Source of the DNA: Sipunculus nudus | Taxonomy: Eukaryota; Annelida; Sipuncula; Golfingiida; Sipunculidae | Reading direction: 5' to 3' | DNA length: 64,000 bases | Assembly (NCBI GenBank): GCA_026874595.1 | Contig: CM049309.1 | Span: 18,851,576-18,915,575, forward strand | Shown: positions 1-10,889 of the stretch, one piece after another | Layout: every line of letters starts with the position of its first letter | Position numbering within the stretch: position 1 is the stretch's first letter | The notes under the pieces: generated by a model | The model's input: the letters and a program-made list of their open reading frames with translations, nothing else | Told to the model about the DNA's origin: nothing | Databases searched by the model: none | Program-made: the position numbers and the translations under genes

Positions 1-89
1 GTAACCAGGTCCATTATTTTTATGAAAGCTAAACCAAATATTTACAACTGTAGAATTCCATTCTGTTTTCAGACTGAGAGACATGACAG

Positions 90-200
90 TAGCTCACACG
101 TCTTCTCTTCTCATTTTATAGCCTGGTGTTTACCAGGCCCAGTGACTACTGCACTTGTGGGCCCTGGGTGTGTAACAGAACTTTCATGTTATAAATAAGT
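90..200 (-). repeat. SINE-tail fragment in intron 5 of left copy
   Basis: The reverse complement carries cagtagtcactgggcctgg and a short CCTGGT..ACCAGG hairpin, as does 1470-1575. An equivalent fragment sits at the same distance from exon 5 in the right copy (37985-38095), so it was present before the duplication. Confidence 0.6.
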
Positions 201-429
201 CACATATTTATATGAAAAATAATATTACCACTCATTCAATATTCCCTGAGTGGATCTAAAATGTGAAGATTTGTCTTTACATGTTACATAATTCATGCAA
301 TTATTTTATATATTATGTGAAGTTTACTGTATGGTGAGATGGCAAAAATGGAACACTTGTGAAACTCTAAAAAGTGAACAATATATGAATATGGAGCCAA
401 CCAGACTATACTATTGGTGGTACACTTAC

Positions 430-523
430 CCATGGCATGTTGATTTAGCAGCAGCACCATGTTAGCGTTACCATCCTCCTCAATGTTCATGAACACAGGG
501 AAGGATCCGTACATGTTCTTGGT
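430..523 (-). CDS. GAA-like left copy, exon 5
   Basis: T-K-N-M-Y-G-S-F-P-V-F, then L-L-L-N-Q-H-A-M, with two differences from the right copy in 31 codons. Acceptor tttaag, donor GTAAGT. Exon 6 would lie left of the window. Confidence 0.9.
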
Positions 524-534
524 CTTAAAGCAAC

Positions 535-690
535 ATAAATTATGAAAATTTGCTCAAACATGAATTATGTTAAATATCTAAAACATAAATTATGATAATT
601 CTCTAAAACATAAATTATGTTAATTTTCCCAAACATAAATTATGGTAATTTTTTCAAATGTAACTTATGTCAATTTTCTAAAACATATTT
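535..690. repeat. AT-rich minisatellite next to exon 5 (left copy)
   Basis: Repeated units of about 24-30 bp built on aaacataaattatg with variable spacers. The same motif in reverse complement adjoins exon 5 of the right copy. Confidence 0.8.
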
Positions 691-1264
691 TATGTTAATA
701 ATCTCAAATATAATTTCGGGTTATTTTTATGTTAATAATGATCACTATAAGATGAATTATAATCATGCACTTTTCTAATTAGCTGGCAAGTCAAATATTT
801 ATATTGCACCTCAGTAACATACTCTTGTTAACATCTTTATGACAATAATTGAAGTTTACACAGAGCAAAACAATGCTACTTGTATTATTTTATCCCTCAT
901 ATTAAATATATTCTAAGTATCCTTATTTTAAAGGTAAACAGGTAATCACTAAAAGTATATATTTTTCATGTTTGTTTTACTTATTCACTTTTGTTCATAA
1001 TTACATAAATTAAAATTTGATATATTTCAAATAAGTTCATAGAATATTTACATAATGATCAAGAATTCATTATCTAACAAGGAACTAAATATATATATCG
1101 ATGCATGTCAAGTCTTTACATAAGCCCTGACACTGTAAATTTTTTTTACTTGATGTATAACATTTAAAGACACTTCTTTCCTGGTTCATTTTGTTTAAAG
1201 CTTATTCAAACTCTCAGTGTTCTGCTCATTGTTATGTTTAACTTTATGGTATGATGTATGAAGA

Positions 1265-1575
1265 TGACACATGCATGATAGAGCACTAGACTCAAAGCCC
1301 TGAGATTATGAGTTCAAATCACAGCCAAAATGGTGAGGTTTTTTATGCTCATCCCTCAACCATCATCCCAGGGTGAGAGCTCTGCAGGCTAAATGGGAAG
1401 GCCTTGTCCCATGGCTGTGATCCAAGCAGAGATGTGCACCTTTTGAGGGTTACTCAGTGACCCATCAATAAGGAGGATTACACACCCAGGGCCTGCAGGT
1501 GCAGTAGTCACTGGGCCTGGTTAACACCAGGATATTATGAGAGGAAGCGTGTGTTACTGCCCTTTCATGTAATCT
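1265..1575 (+). repeat. tRNA-derived SINE-like element in intron 4 of left copy
   Basis: Starts with pol III promoter-like boxes (tgatagagcactaga and gagttcaaatcacagcc), spaced as in a tRNA, and ends with the cagtagtcactgggcc hairpin tail seen elsewhere in the window. In the right copy only remnants of its 3-prime end are visible near 36600-36650. Confidence 0.6.
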
Positions 1576-1669
1576 GAAATTGGAAGAGAATTCTGCAGAT
1601 GCCCATACTGAGCAAATTTTTCATTAAATATGGAGGCAGTTACCCCAGCAAAAAGAATAAATTTCTTAC

Positions 1670-1844
1670 ATATCCACTAGGGTGGTTCGCTGCAGCATGT
1701 ATGGGCCAATTTTTCCAGTTTATCTCATGTTTAAGGCGCTGATGTATATGTTCTCCTAAACCATAAACATGTGGCGAGCTCAGGCCTAGTGTCAACTGAA
1801 GAAACTGGTCTGCAAACACCAGAGGTCCTTTCTGTGTGTCCAAA
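1670..1844 (-). CDS. GAA-like left copy, exon 4
   Basis: Open and close to the right copy: L-D-T-Q-K-G-P-L-V-F-A-D-Q-F-L-Q is identical, with five differences in the 58 complete codons. Splice sites and phases are preserved. Confidence 0.9.
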
Positions 1845-3050
1845 CTGAAAATAAACATAACATCAATACTAATTACATGGAAATTATCAGATTTCATAAA
1901 AAAAATTACAGATATATGTCATTATTTGGGAATAAGACTTGGTTACTCTAACCCAAGTCTTCAGACATTCCTTGGGCACAAACCAGGACCACTGCATGAT
2001 GTCATATGCCAATCTCAAGATACATGTAATTCTTTTATTTTTATTATTAAATGCACCTCTGTACAGTAATCTTCCCCATCCACATCTGTCCCTACCTCTC
2101 ATGAAGGGACACCTGCGATGAAGGGACACTTTGGCCATATCCCACAGCTGTCCCCTTACAACAGGGACTGCTGTATATTATTTAGCCATGCAACATGGTC
2201 AGTCACTGTAAAACATCTTAAGAAATGGCCGAGGTTTTTCTATAGGTGTAAAGATATAAACACTGTTATACAAACCCTAAAACATGACAGCAATTATAAA
2301 CCAGTGTTCAGGAAAGTTCATACACTTTAAACCACATCAAGTATAGCCACAAACATACACCTTATCATATAGCAAAGCTATTATTTCTCAATGAATACTG
2401 AATACTTAGAGACCAACATTGTCCTCCCAGTTGACCATCTAGTAACTCTGAAAGGGGAATGGTTTCTCAGAGAACTCATACTGGTATCTGCGACTGGTGG
2501 AGGAGCCCCGGCTACTGGGTTTAATGGTAATTGGTACTTCTGCTCTTGTGTTTGCAGGATCAAATATCTGTTATAAAAATTCATAATCCATTCTTCAAGT
2601 TTATGACATCCGATCTGACTGACTGCTGAAATTAAAAGTGTGGCAACAGAATCTGTATTTATATCTATAGGTAAATAGTACCAAATGTGATGTCAGCATA
2701 GCAGGTGTTGCATGTTTAAACTTGGAGCTGGATGCACAATGCGATACCATGCTTTCATTGGTCTGATTACAATTAATTCTTTGCTCTGTGCTAATCCTGG
2801 TGCTGGGACCAAGGGATACTTGCTATGAAACAAATCGGTAGCTTGGGGAGCGTACACGAGAAATTATACTGTTACAATCTGTTTCACAAAGAGGACTTAC
2901 AGTCCATTGCGTTGAGGAGGACTTAGAGCACTCTATTGCAAATCACAGAAAATCTTTTTTTTTTAACTCATAAACATTATAAGCTGATAAATGATTTTAG
3001 TATTATACTATTATCTGTGAATCCTATCGTCAAAAGTAACATTCAGATAC
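1845..3050. other. Introns 3 and 2 of left copy
   Basis: Intron 3 (1845-2417, 573 bp) and intron 2 (2568-3050, 483 bp) match the outer parts of introns 3 and 2 of the right copy in inverted order, for instance the gtccctt hairpin stretch at 2085-2175 against 35990-36070. Both lack the long insertions found in the right copy. Confidence 0.7.
2418..2567 (-). pseudogene. GAA-like left copy, exon 3 with +1 frameshift
   Basis: The first part reads I-F-D-P-A-N-T-R-A-E-V-P in frame, as in the right copy. The second part (F-R-V-T-R-W-S-T-G-R-T) continues in the next frame because the segment after AAACCATTC has 11 bases before CAGAG's end instead of 10. The shifted frame meets TAG at once. The break lies in a run of C, then T (AAAGGGG on the plus strand), a place where sequencing errors also occur. 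Confidence 0.82.
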
Positions 3051-3293
3051 CTTGATTCTTAAACAGTAATCTGAGAGTTCTTCCATTATAACAGCGACCT
3101 TGTGGATATCACCACCAAACAAAGTTGGTGTATCATATCTCTCAAGCTGAAGGGTTGTTTGACTCTGGAGTGTCGTAGGTTTCTGAGTGACATAATATCC
3201 ATAGTTCTCTGGGAAGAAGCAGACTGGAGCGCCATCTGGAGGCTGCTGACTTGACCAACAGCATCCCCTTGCCAGACATCTCTCTTCACTGGC
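3051..3293 (-). CDS. GAA-like left copy, exon 2: trefoil domain
   Basis: A-S-E-E-R-C-L-A-R-G-C-C-W, then P-V-C-F-F-P-E-N-Y keeps all the trefoil cysteines encoded by this exon. Open through L-R-I-K and the GTATCT donor. Ten of 81 residues differ from the right copy, mostly in loop positions. Confidence 0.9.
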
Positions 3294-3317
3294 CTGAAAC
3301 ATATATATTTATACCTA

Positions 3318-3366
3318 GCCGCCGACGTCGACGCAACAGGTTTCAGGTTTCTGTTGCGTCGCCGGC
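3318..3366. repeat. Short GC-rich palindrome
   Basis: gacgcaacag and ctgttgcgtc are inverted around a 15-base loop, just upstream of exon 2 of the left copy. Absent at the same place in the right copy. A related gacgcaac motif stands at 4382, beside the MITE described next. Confidence 0.55.
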
Positions 3367-3938
3367 CCACCAAAGGGCTAACTGGGGTTATAGCACGATA
3401 CGATCTGTTACTCTTAGAAAGAAAATTAAATAAAAAATATTTCCTATGGTTTTAGCAAACCAATGTTCACATAATGTTGTATGTCAAACGGCCTGTAATA
3501 TAAAAAATAACCATTTTGGAAAGCATGAAGCACCTGTAACATCAACAACTGATAGTATTTGTCCAGAGAGAATCGAAGCATTAACACAGCCCCGGTAGAC
3601 ATCTTGCATTTGGTGACAGTCCTGTATAAGGCTTTAGGCCTGTGTACTATTATGTTCATATTTTAACTACCTTAGTGCAAAATAGGGCTGAGAACAGAAC
3701 AGTAATGTTTTCTAGTAGTCAAATATACAATACACATAGATGAACTGAACATTAATCAATGAATATATGTTAAATCTCACAGTTGTGTATGGAGTGTTAT
3801 AATCACAGTTAACTACAGGTGCAATCTATAGACTCCACAATGCGTCAGTCACTGAAAAAAAAGCAATTATATAAGGTGTTCATTCTTATGGGCTAATGTA
3901 TACCGTAAACTATCAAGTAAAAACCGGATCCGTATATA

Positions 3939-4370
3939 CTGTGGTTGCCTTTTTGTTTGCGAGGGTTTTAATTTCGCGATATTCGCGAATGGGAAATAAT
4001 CGCGAAAAAGAAACCCTCGGGAATTATAGCCAATTTGAGTATGACCTTCTTATTTAATGTAGTCAATACTCGTATGGGGATAGGTTAGAACAGTGAGAAA
4101 TTTTAAAATAAGTTACATCCATGCAGATATTGGGAAAACGTTCCCTTAAATTTGAACTAAACTATCTGTGCTGTGTGTATGGGCCCATCGTTATATGAGA
4201 AGAATATCACAAACTCATGACTTATTCTCATTTTATATTACACACAGGTATGGCTTTACCAAAGATTTGATATAGGTTCTGGTGAGATCGCGAAAATGAA
4301 ATCCTCGCGAAACATAATCAAATGGAGAAATCGCGAAATTTCAGCCTCGCGAATATGAGGCCAACCACAG
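3939..4370. mobile_element. MITE of 432 bp with TA target duplication
   Basis: Starts CTGTGGTTG and ends CAACCACAG, with TA on both sides (3937-3938 and 4371-4372). Inverted CG-rich subterminal parts (cgcgaaattt, gcgag) continue the terminal repeats inward. No coding capacity. A TA target fits the Tc1/mariner group, but the superfamily is not shown by the sequence. Confidence 0.75.
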
Positions 4371-4879
4371 TAATCCGACGGCGACGCAACATTCCACATT
4401 GCGGCAGTCGCTAAAAAAGCAATTGATGACTTCATTTTTATGGGCTATGTGGAAGTACAGGAACGGTCCTAAACTTATAAATGCTAGAAGACGATCGCCA
4501 TATATGCGTATGTGCATTTTACTGCAAACGGGTATGAATTAATCAATATGTCACCGGAGAGAGAGTTAGCAGAATTCGGTATCAGGTTTTTTTTATGAGT
4601 GGTTTCAAATTTCTTGAAGAAATCATTAATATACCAACAGCCCCCCCCCCCCCCCCAAATATATATATATATATGTTCAACAAATTTTAGGGGGCACCCA
4701 ATTTCGTAAATTGTCAGGGCGGGTCTTAACCTTATGCAAAATAAGTTCACAAAGTTGTATTTGTAAGGCCCAGGCCCTAAAGTTAAAACTATTTTGAATA
4801 TAGTAACAGTATAGGATTGACGATACTCTCTAGTAGCTATGATGGACCAAACAAAATCCTCACTGTAAGCTGCTGCTCT

Positions 4880-4986
4880 AGTCCATACATGGACCTCTAT
4901 GTCCTATGATACTTCTGCTGGACGGGACATTACGTAATGTCCGTCCAGCAGAAGTATCATAGGACATAGAGGTACATGTATGGACT
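4880..4986. repeat. Near-perfect long palindrome
   Basis: Arms of about 53 bases meet at cattac/gtaatg (4933/4934). Only an extra G at the ggg near 4925 and one base in the outer arm (ggacc against ggtac) break symmetry. No loop, so it would extrude as a hairpin with almost no unpaired bases. Probably a foldback element. Confidence 0.85.
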
Positions 4987-5189
4987 ACTGCTGTTCATGC
5001 ACAGGTCATGTCGTGTTATCTACGTGGCATGACCGTCCTGGCTGTTAGCCGATAGATACGGGTTCTGTGTTTTGATTCTAAAATATGTACATGTATGGAC
5101 TACTGCTGTTCATGCACAGGTCATGTCGTGTTATGCATTGGGCAAGACCGTCCTGGCTATTAGCCGATAGATACGGGTTCTGTGTTTTG
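4974..5189. repeat. Tandem pair of 101-bp direct repeats
   Basis: 4974-5074 and 5089-5189 both run from acatgtatggactactg to gatacgggttctgtgttttg with a handful of substitutions. The first unit overlaps the right arm of the palindrome at 4880-4986. Confidence 0.8.
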
Positions 5190-5239
5190 TTCAGGTAACG
5201 TTGACCAGTGTGTAGTGTTCCACGCCCCGGTTTATCAAA

Positions 5240-5875
5240 CTTACTACGTTTCCATAAGCGCGAACGCGAGAGCGAACGAGAGCGGGATGAAAATCGCTTC
5301 TATGATAATATCACTAGAGCGTTTCCATATGCGCGTCAGCGAGCGCTCAGAGTCAGCAACCCCGGTCCATGCAGAGGCCTGTCGCGCGGCATTCGCTTGA
5401 GAACTGTGTTTACAACAGGTACATGAAGCAAAGCCAGCATGCTGAAGAAAGAGATGAATTTCATTGATGGTGCATGATGTAGAGAGATTGATAGAAATTA
5501 TTGATGAAAGCGATTTACTGTTTACACGATGCCACCTCTAGCTATCACGATGACATTTAAATTATTAGCAACGTGTGATAACCGAAATGCGAGCGTAGAG
5601 GTTAAGTTGAGCGACATATTCATTATTTCCAGACAAATGCAGATTCTAAAATGCCTTTAATTCTAAAATAAGTACTTACTTTGGTGAGTTATACAAAATT
5701 CAGCATAGAAAACCTAATTTTCTTGGTTTGAACATATTTATTTTAACAGGCTTACAAAGTAGCCATTGGCTTATTCATATGCTCTCCTATATACATCTAA
5801 CATGATGTTAACAACTGACAATAACAGCATCTTCACTTATCGCATGTGGCGTCGCTTATATGGAAACAAAGCCCG
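5240..5875. mobile_element. Possible MITE with GC-rich subterminal motifs
   Basis: tttccataagcgcg near 5246 and again tttccatatgcgcg near 5320 face tcgcttatatggaaac near 5850-5866. The arrangement suggests inverted termini of a 0.6-kb element, but exact ends and target duplication were not found. Confidence 0.4.
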
Positions 5876-6206
5876 CGAACGGATCGCGACTCTATTTGCG
5901 ATCGTGCTTATAGTCACATTCAGAGCGTCAACATATAATCTCCAGAAAACTGTATAAAATATATCCATTCGTCTCTACTCAAACATCACTGCTTTTAATT
6001 TGTCTTAATAATTTGATCGAATAATCGCGTTCCCAATCGTCAATCATTGTCACCCCTGACGTGAAGTAGGCCTAACTCTATTCATAGGTAAAAAGCAGTA
6101 AAAATGTGGCTTTGTATTTTGAAACAATTTAACAATATTTGACCTGTGACCTGGGCTAGCTTGCTTGCGGGTTCTTGATCAAAAGTTTAAGCCACTTTTC
6201 ATGCAC

Positions 6207-6301
6207 GATAGAATAAAGAACCGCATGAGAACAGCCTGGGCAAACTATTGGTAACAAGTAACTTACCTATAGTTTTTGCGCCTACGTAAGCCTGTATATA
6301 G

Positions 6302-6333
<32 letters not shown>

Positions 6334-6891
6334 ATTGATTGATTGAGAAGAATAAAATGTAAAAAAATACAGACTTCTTCACACAATCTTAAAGAGGGTC
6401 AGTTTTTTACCCGGTTTATAAGGCTTGTATATGCAGTAAAACCACGGTCATTGGTCATTTGTTTATCTTTACATTTTTTTCTATATTCACAGAAAGAAAA
6501 TAAGTGATACTTATTAAGACACGTATCTATGTTATTAACATGAGCATAATCTTGTCCAAAGATATTGTAGTTTTTTTATCCATTCACCTCGGGAGAGGCT
6601 TGCCACTCTCTGGTACTTCTCGAATTCACGTGTGAGCTTCGCTCAGACTTCGCGCGGTTGTGAGCACAATAGAATGAAGAACCGCATGAGAACAGCCTGG
6701 GCAAACTATTGGTAACAAGTAACTTACCTAGTTTTTGCGCCTATGTACAGCCTGTATATATATGAATGTATTGATAGAGAAGAATAAAATGCCAAATAAA
6801 ATACAGACTTCTTCACACAATCTTAGAGAGGGTTAGTTTTTACCCGGTTTATAGGCTTATATGCACTAAACCACGGTCATTGGTCATTTGT
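6207..6891. repeat. Direct repeat of about 250 bp (two units)
   Basis: 6207-6462 and 6668-6891 share long stretches from tagaatgaagaaccgcatgag to accacggtcattggtcattt. The first unit has an added (TG)n tract at about 6309-6334; the second is followed by a C tract. Could be a solo-LTR-like pair or a tandem duplication. Confidence 0.7.
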
Positions 6892-7299
6892 CCCCCCCCC
6901 CCCCCCCCCACACCTCTTAAATCCTGCGCAGGCCCTTTAAGGATCCGCCATCAGCATTTTACCATGGGTCGCGACACTTAATGGGAGATAGTACCATGTT
7001 TTCCTGTAAAAGCATGCGATTTGCACTTCCATGGTGTCAACCGCAACTTGATGCAACTGTTATCGCCAACCGGCGGGGTTGTTCGATATTACCTATGCTT
7101 ACCTTTAGTGCATACCTTGCAATTTTTTCACTAGATGTCGAATGAAATATCTTTTGTTCCGGTCTTTAAAAATCTCCTTATTGAATGGTTTATATGATAT
7201 TAGGAAATGATGTTGTTCTGATCATAATAACTGAAGAATAGTGAGGAAGCAATGAGATCAGCACCGTAATATTGAAATGATTGCCTGTTAGTATGATCT

Positions 7300-7860
7300 C
7301 CTATACCATGCTTATAGCAACCCTCCGGCCATGACTAACTAACCACAAGCAGAACTCGCAGTCTGCAGCGGGGATCAAACTGCAGCTGTGATCCACCCCA
7401 GAGATAATTGTCGACGTGAAGCTTAAGACGAAAAAAACTTGCTAAACTTGCTAATACGGTGTAAATGGCCGAAACTGTAAGTGTAAAAGGGCGATCTGTC
7501 TCAAAGCTCTGTCGTTCAAAAGATCGGGTTCGGCTCTCGACTGGCATGGCTGGGTCTCCGCTGCTGGAATCGGTGGAGGGAATGTGGGTTGCTTCTGCCT
7601 TTGATGCTGTGGGTGCTGTGACTTTCCTAAAGGATCGTCGGTGCGGCTGGACGGTGGCGGTCTCTCGCGGATTTCTGCTTGGCTTGGTGGCATCGCGTCT
7701 GTTGGCTCTGAGAACACGCTTAGGTAGCGCACAGGGCTGAGGACTTGACCACAGCAACCTGTAGCTGCTCGATGAGCAAAAACATCTTCAGTCAGTGAAG
7801 TGGCACACATCACATAAACATACATCAGCATCGCATGGTGCCCAGGGCGGCATTTACTAA
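7300..7860. other. GC-richer block of unknown nature
   Basis: Open frames exist on both strands (up to 140 codons), and base composition is clearly higher in GC than the neighbouring intron. I recognise no domain. It lies in intron 1 of the left GAA copy and has no counterpart that I can see in the right copy, so it is probably part of an inserted element. Confidence 0.35.
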
Positions 7861-8275
7861 CTGCTCCAACTGGAGCACTCGATGGGCGTACTATAGATGA
7901 CGATGGCGATTACTGAAGACTCGTCGGACAAAATTCTCAGTGCTATAGTCAGGGATAAGCACATCGGAATATGGCAGTGGTCCTCTAAAAGTCCTATCTG
8001 TTCAATTTGTAGCTTGATCTAGTCATAAAACGGTGTTTCCAATTTCATAAACAACAACAACACTGGCATATAAATTCTTTATTGGTTTTATTTTTTGTAT
8101 GCATATATGCTAACGAGCGCTCGGCACTAGAGCGGTCGTCATTTAGTTCCGTGACCAGGCAATTATAGTCAGACCGATTCCTCGGCGTTTATCGGCAAAT
8201 CATGGCAAAATTCTAAGGCCCTTCCATAAGGAGGATTAGATATTGGACAATACTGTTTGGGAACAAATTTTCCGG

Positions 8276-8301
8276 CATATATATATATATATATATATAT
8301 A
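8276..8301. repeat. (TA)n microsatellite
   Basis: About 13 uninterrupted AT dinucleotides. Confidence 0.9.
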
Positions 8302-8499
8302 CAATTATCAAAAACTGACAAATGCAGTCATAAATATTTATAATATTCATTAAGTATAATCAGGTATTTGTATTATATATTATTAATATTATTATAAGGG
8401 AAAAAGATACAGGTAAAAATAAATATCAGGTGCAAATTTGTGACCTCGTACTAAAACTGTGCCAAAATGTCAGCTTTTGAAATTTTTTTTTGAAAATCT

Positions 8500-10640
8500 A
8501 AGGGAGAACATTTAATGGATTTCTACTCAAGGGGACCTAAATAGGATCACCCTCCAACATTTACCCAAATATGAATATATAAATAAACTCATTAATCTTT
8601 AAACGCCTCCCAATCCCACTTGGCCTAATGATATATGTGAGTCAAAGGATATTTAAGTGATCGAAGTCTTATCAAGGTCAATATATTGACTATATAAAAC
8701 AAGTGACCCATGGGCAAGACGCCCAGCTGAATTCAAGGAACCTTGAACAATGGGTGGGTAACATGATTCCCAGAGTGCTCAAAATCATGCATTTTGCCAA
8801 TACAAACTAGATATAGGTTACAGTGACCTTATTTTACATTCAGCTGCTACCATTTGTGCCCATTTGACTTATAAAGTGTAAAAATCATGTTGTTTACACA
8901 TCTTGCAGAATAGAGGTCACAGTGATATTCTTTCAGGTATCGAAGACATGTTTACAGGTACCTCCCTAGATCCTAATCAAATTAGAAGTTTCTAGGTCCA
9001 GCTGTAACCAATCATGCAAATCTGTCCTTTAGGCAGCTTAAATCATTTTTTTTTACATATTCTGCAAAGTATAGGTCGCAAGACCTAATTTCAGGTTTCC
9101 ATGGAGATTTACCTAAGACCTCCCTGGATGTACAGTTAGAAGATTGTTGGGCTAACGGTTTCAGCTTGTGCCCCATGAACAGCCAGATTGCTTCATTTTA
9201 AGGTCTCAAAATTGAGAAAAATACATAAAACTTTAAAAAATACAGGTAGTACCACCAGTCTGCAAGAATAGATGAAACCCTCCATGATCTCAATGCAGAC
9301 AAAGAATCTTGCGATCAACCCATTAGATATTCAGATACTAGAGCTTATGTATATAATATTTAATCATACTTGGAGGTACCTAGCTCAGAGGATATGGGTA
9401 ACAGAGACTGATTTCAGGTTTTCAAGGAGATTTTTCATCGAACTGCCTTGATGTTAAGTTAGAAGATTCTAGGTCCAACGGATAAGATTTGTGCCCTGTT
9501 TACGGACGATCACTTCATTTGAAGGTCTGAAAAATAGGTAAAATGCGTAAAATATCGCCAAAAAGATACAGGTGGCCCCGCCAGTATGCAGGAACAGATG
9601 AAACACTCCATGATCTTTATGCAGGTTAAAAAATCATGGCGGTCATTGGATTAGTTCTTCAGATACTGAAGCTTTTGTGTCAAATTTTTAATTATTCTAG
9701 AGGGTACTTACGAGCCCCATAGATCAGAGGATATGGGTAACAGAGACCTAATTTCAGGTTTCCATGGAGATTTAGCAGATTTTTCAGAAAGGAACATAAC
9801 ATCCTGCAGAATCTAGGTCAACACAGGTGGTGCCAACTGCAGGTCAACATCAAATAGCAATCACATGCTTAATATTCCTGTGAAATTTGGTGCTGAAGGC
9901 TGTAGCAATTCCTGAGATATTTGGTAACACACGTCATCATGTATGATAACACAACAAATTATCTAATTTTGCGATCGCCATAATTTGAACTTCCTGTAAT
10001 GCTGCCATCTTGAAAATATTTTGGCTGGGTTTATATTCATTTTATTCTCCTTTCTCTAAAGAGTTTTTTACTTGAAAATGAAAGCAAAAATATTAATACT
10101 TTGTGACATTACTTTGAAAAAGCAGAAAAGACCAATACAGTCTGCAGAAATTAGGTTAACACAGGTTGCGCCACCTGCAGATCAAAATCAAATAGCAGTC
10201 ACATGCTTACTATTCCTGCGAATTTTGGTGCTGAAGGCAGCAGCAGTTCCTGAGATATTTGGTAACACACAAAGAATAATGTATGGAAACACAACAATTT
10301 ACCAAATTTGCGGTTGACAAAATTTGAACTTCCGTGAAGACGCCATCTTGAAAATAATTTGACTGAATTTGTAATTTTATTCCCCTTCCTCTAAGAAACT
10401 TTTGACTGTGATATGAATGCCAAAATATTAATACATTATGACTTATATTGGAAAAGGAGGAACAGATAATTTCAGCCCGCAAAAAGTAGGTGAACATAGG
10501 TGGCGCCACCAAAAGTTTATGTTTGCAAGTTCATCACAAAGTCTGCAAAGTTTCATGATGATAGCTACAGCGGCCGTTGAGATATTTGGTAACAGACGGT
10601 TGACGGTGGACGCTGCGCCTTCGCGTAAGTTCACAGAGTA
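8500..10640. repeat. Dispersed repeat cluster in intron 1 of left copy
   Basis: Successive degenerate units contain aggtttccatggagattt, ggtcacagtgac-like half palindromes and, at 10499, ggtggcgccacc. The units resemble those at 32200-33690 in reverse orientation, which there fill intron 2 of the right copy. No coding capacity. Confidence 0.6.
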
Positions 10641-10763
10641 AACCTATGAGGATGTATTTAGAATCTTTACAGATGGAAGGACACACAGGCACTGCTGACT
10701 TTTGTGTCCCTGGCCAGTGATGCCAGGAAGATCATATTGTATAATTATATGAACATGACCTAC

Positions 10764-10889
10764 TCCCTCGTCTGGGTGACAATCGACCCGGTCTTCTATC
10801 AGTTTCTCGTGCAGACATATAGGAGTCCATCCCGTCACACAACCAGCTCCCAACATCAACAACAAGAGACTCTGCTTCCAGTTACCCAT
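10764..10889 (-). CDS. GAA-like left copy, coding exon 1
   Basis: Encodes M-G-N-W-K-Q and a Leu-rich signal peptide, then C25 and C37 of the trefoil, with only three residue differences from the right copy (T19, I24, G42). An in-frame ATG three codons upstream (10898) would add M-L-V; the ATG at 10889 is chosen because it aligns with the only start in the other copy. A tttttttcag acceptor lies just before 10898, implying an upstream leader exon. Donor GTAGGT. Confidence 0.88.

Noticed and set aside
1265-1335. Functional tRNA gene
   Set aside because: The A and B box-like motifs are present but the arms do not pair into a cloverleaf and the sequence continues into a SINE tail.
3086-3373. Overlapping minus frame of 95 codons over trefoil exon 2
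   Set aside because: It is the alternative frame of exon 2 and part of the adjacent intron; the trefoil frame is clearly the coding one.
7335-7831. Overlapping frames of 126-140 codons on minus and 91 on plus
   Set aside because: All arise from one GC-rich block in an intron; no domain, no consistent frame and no sign of selection visible.
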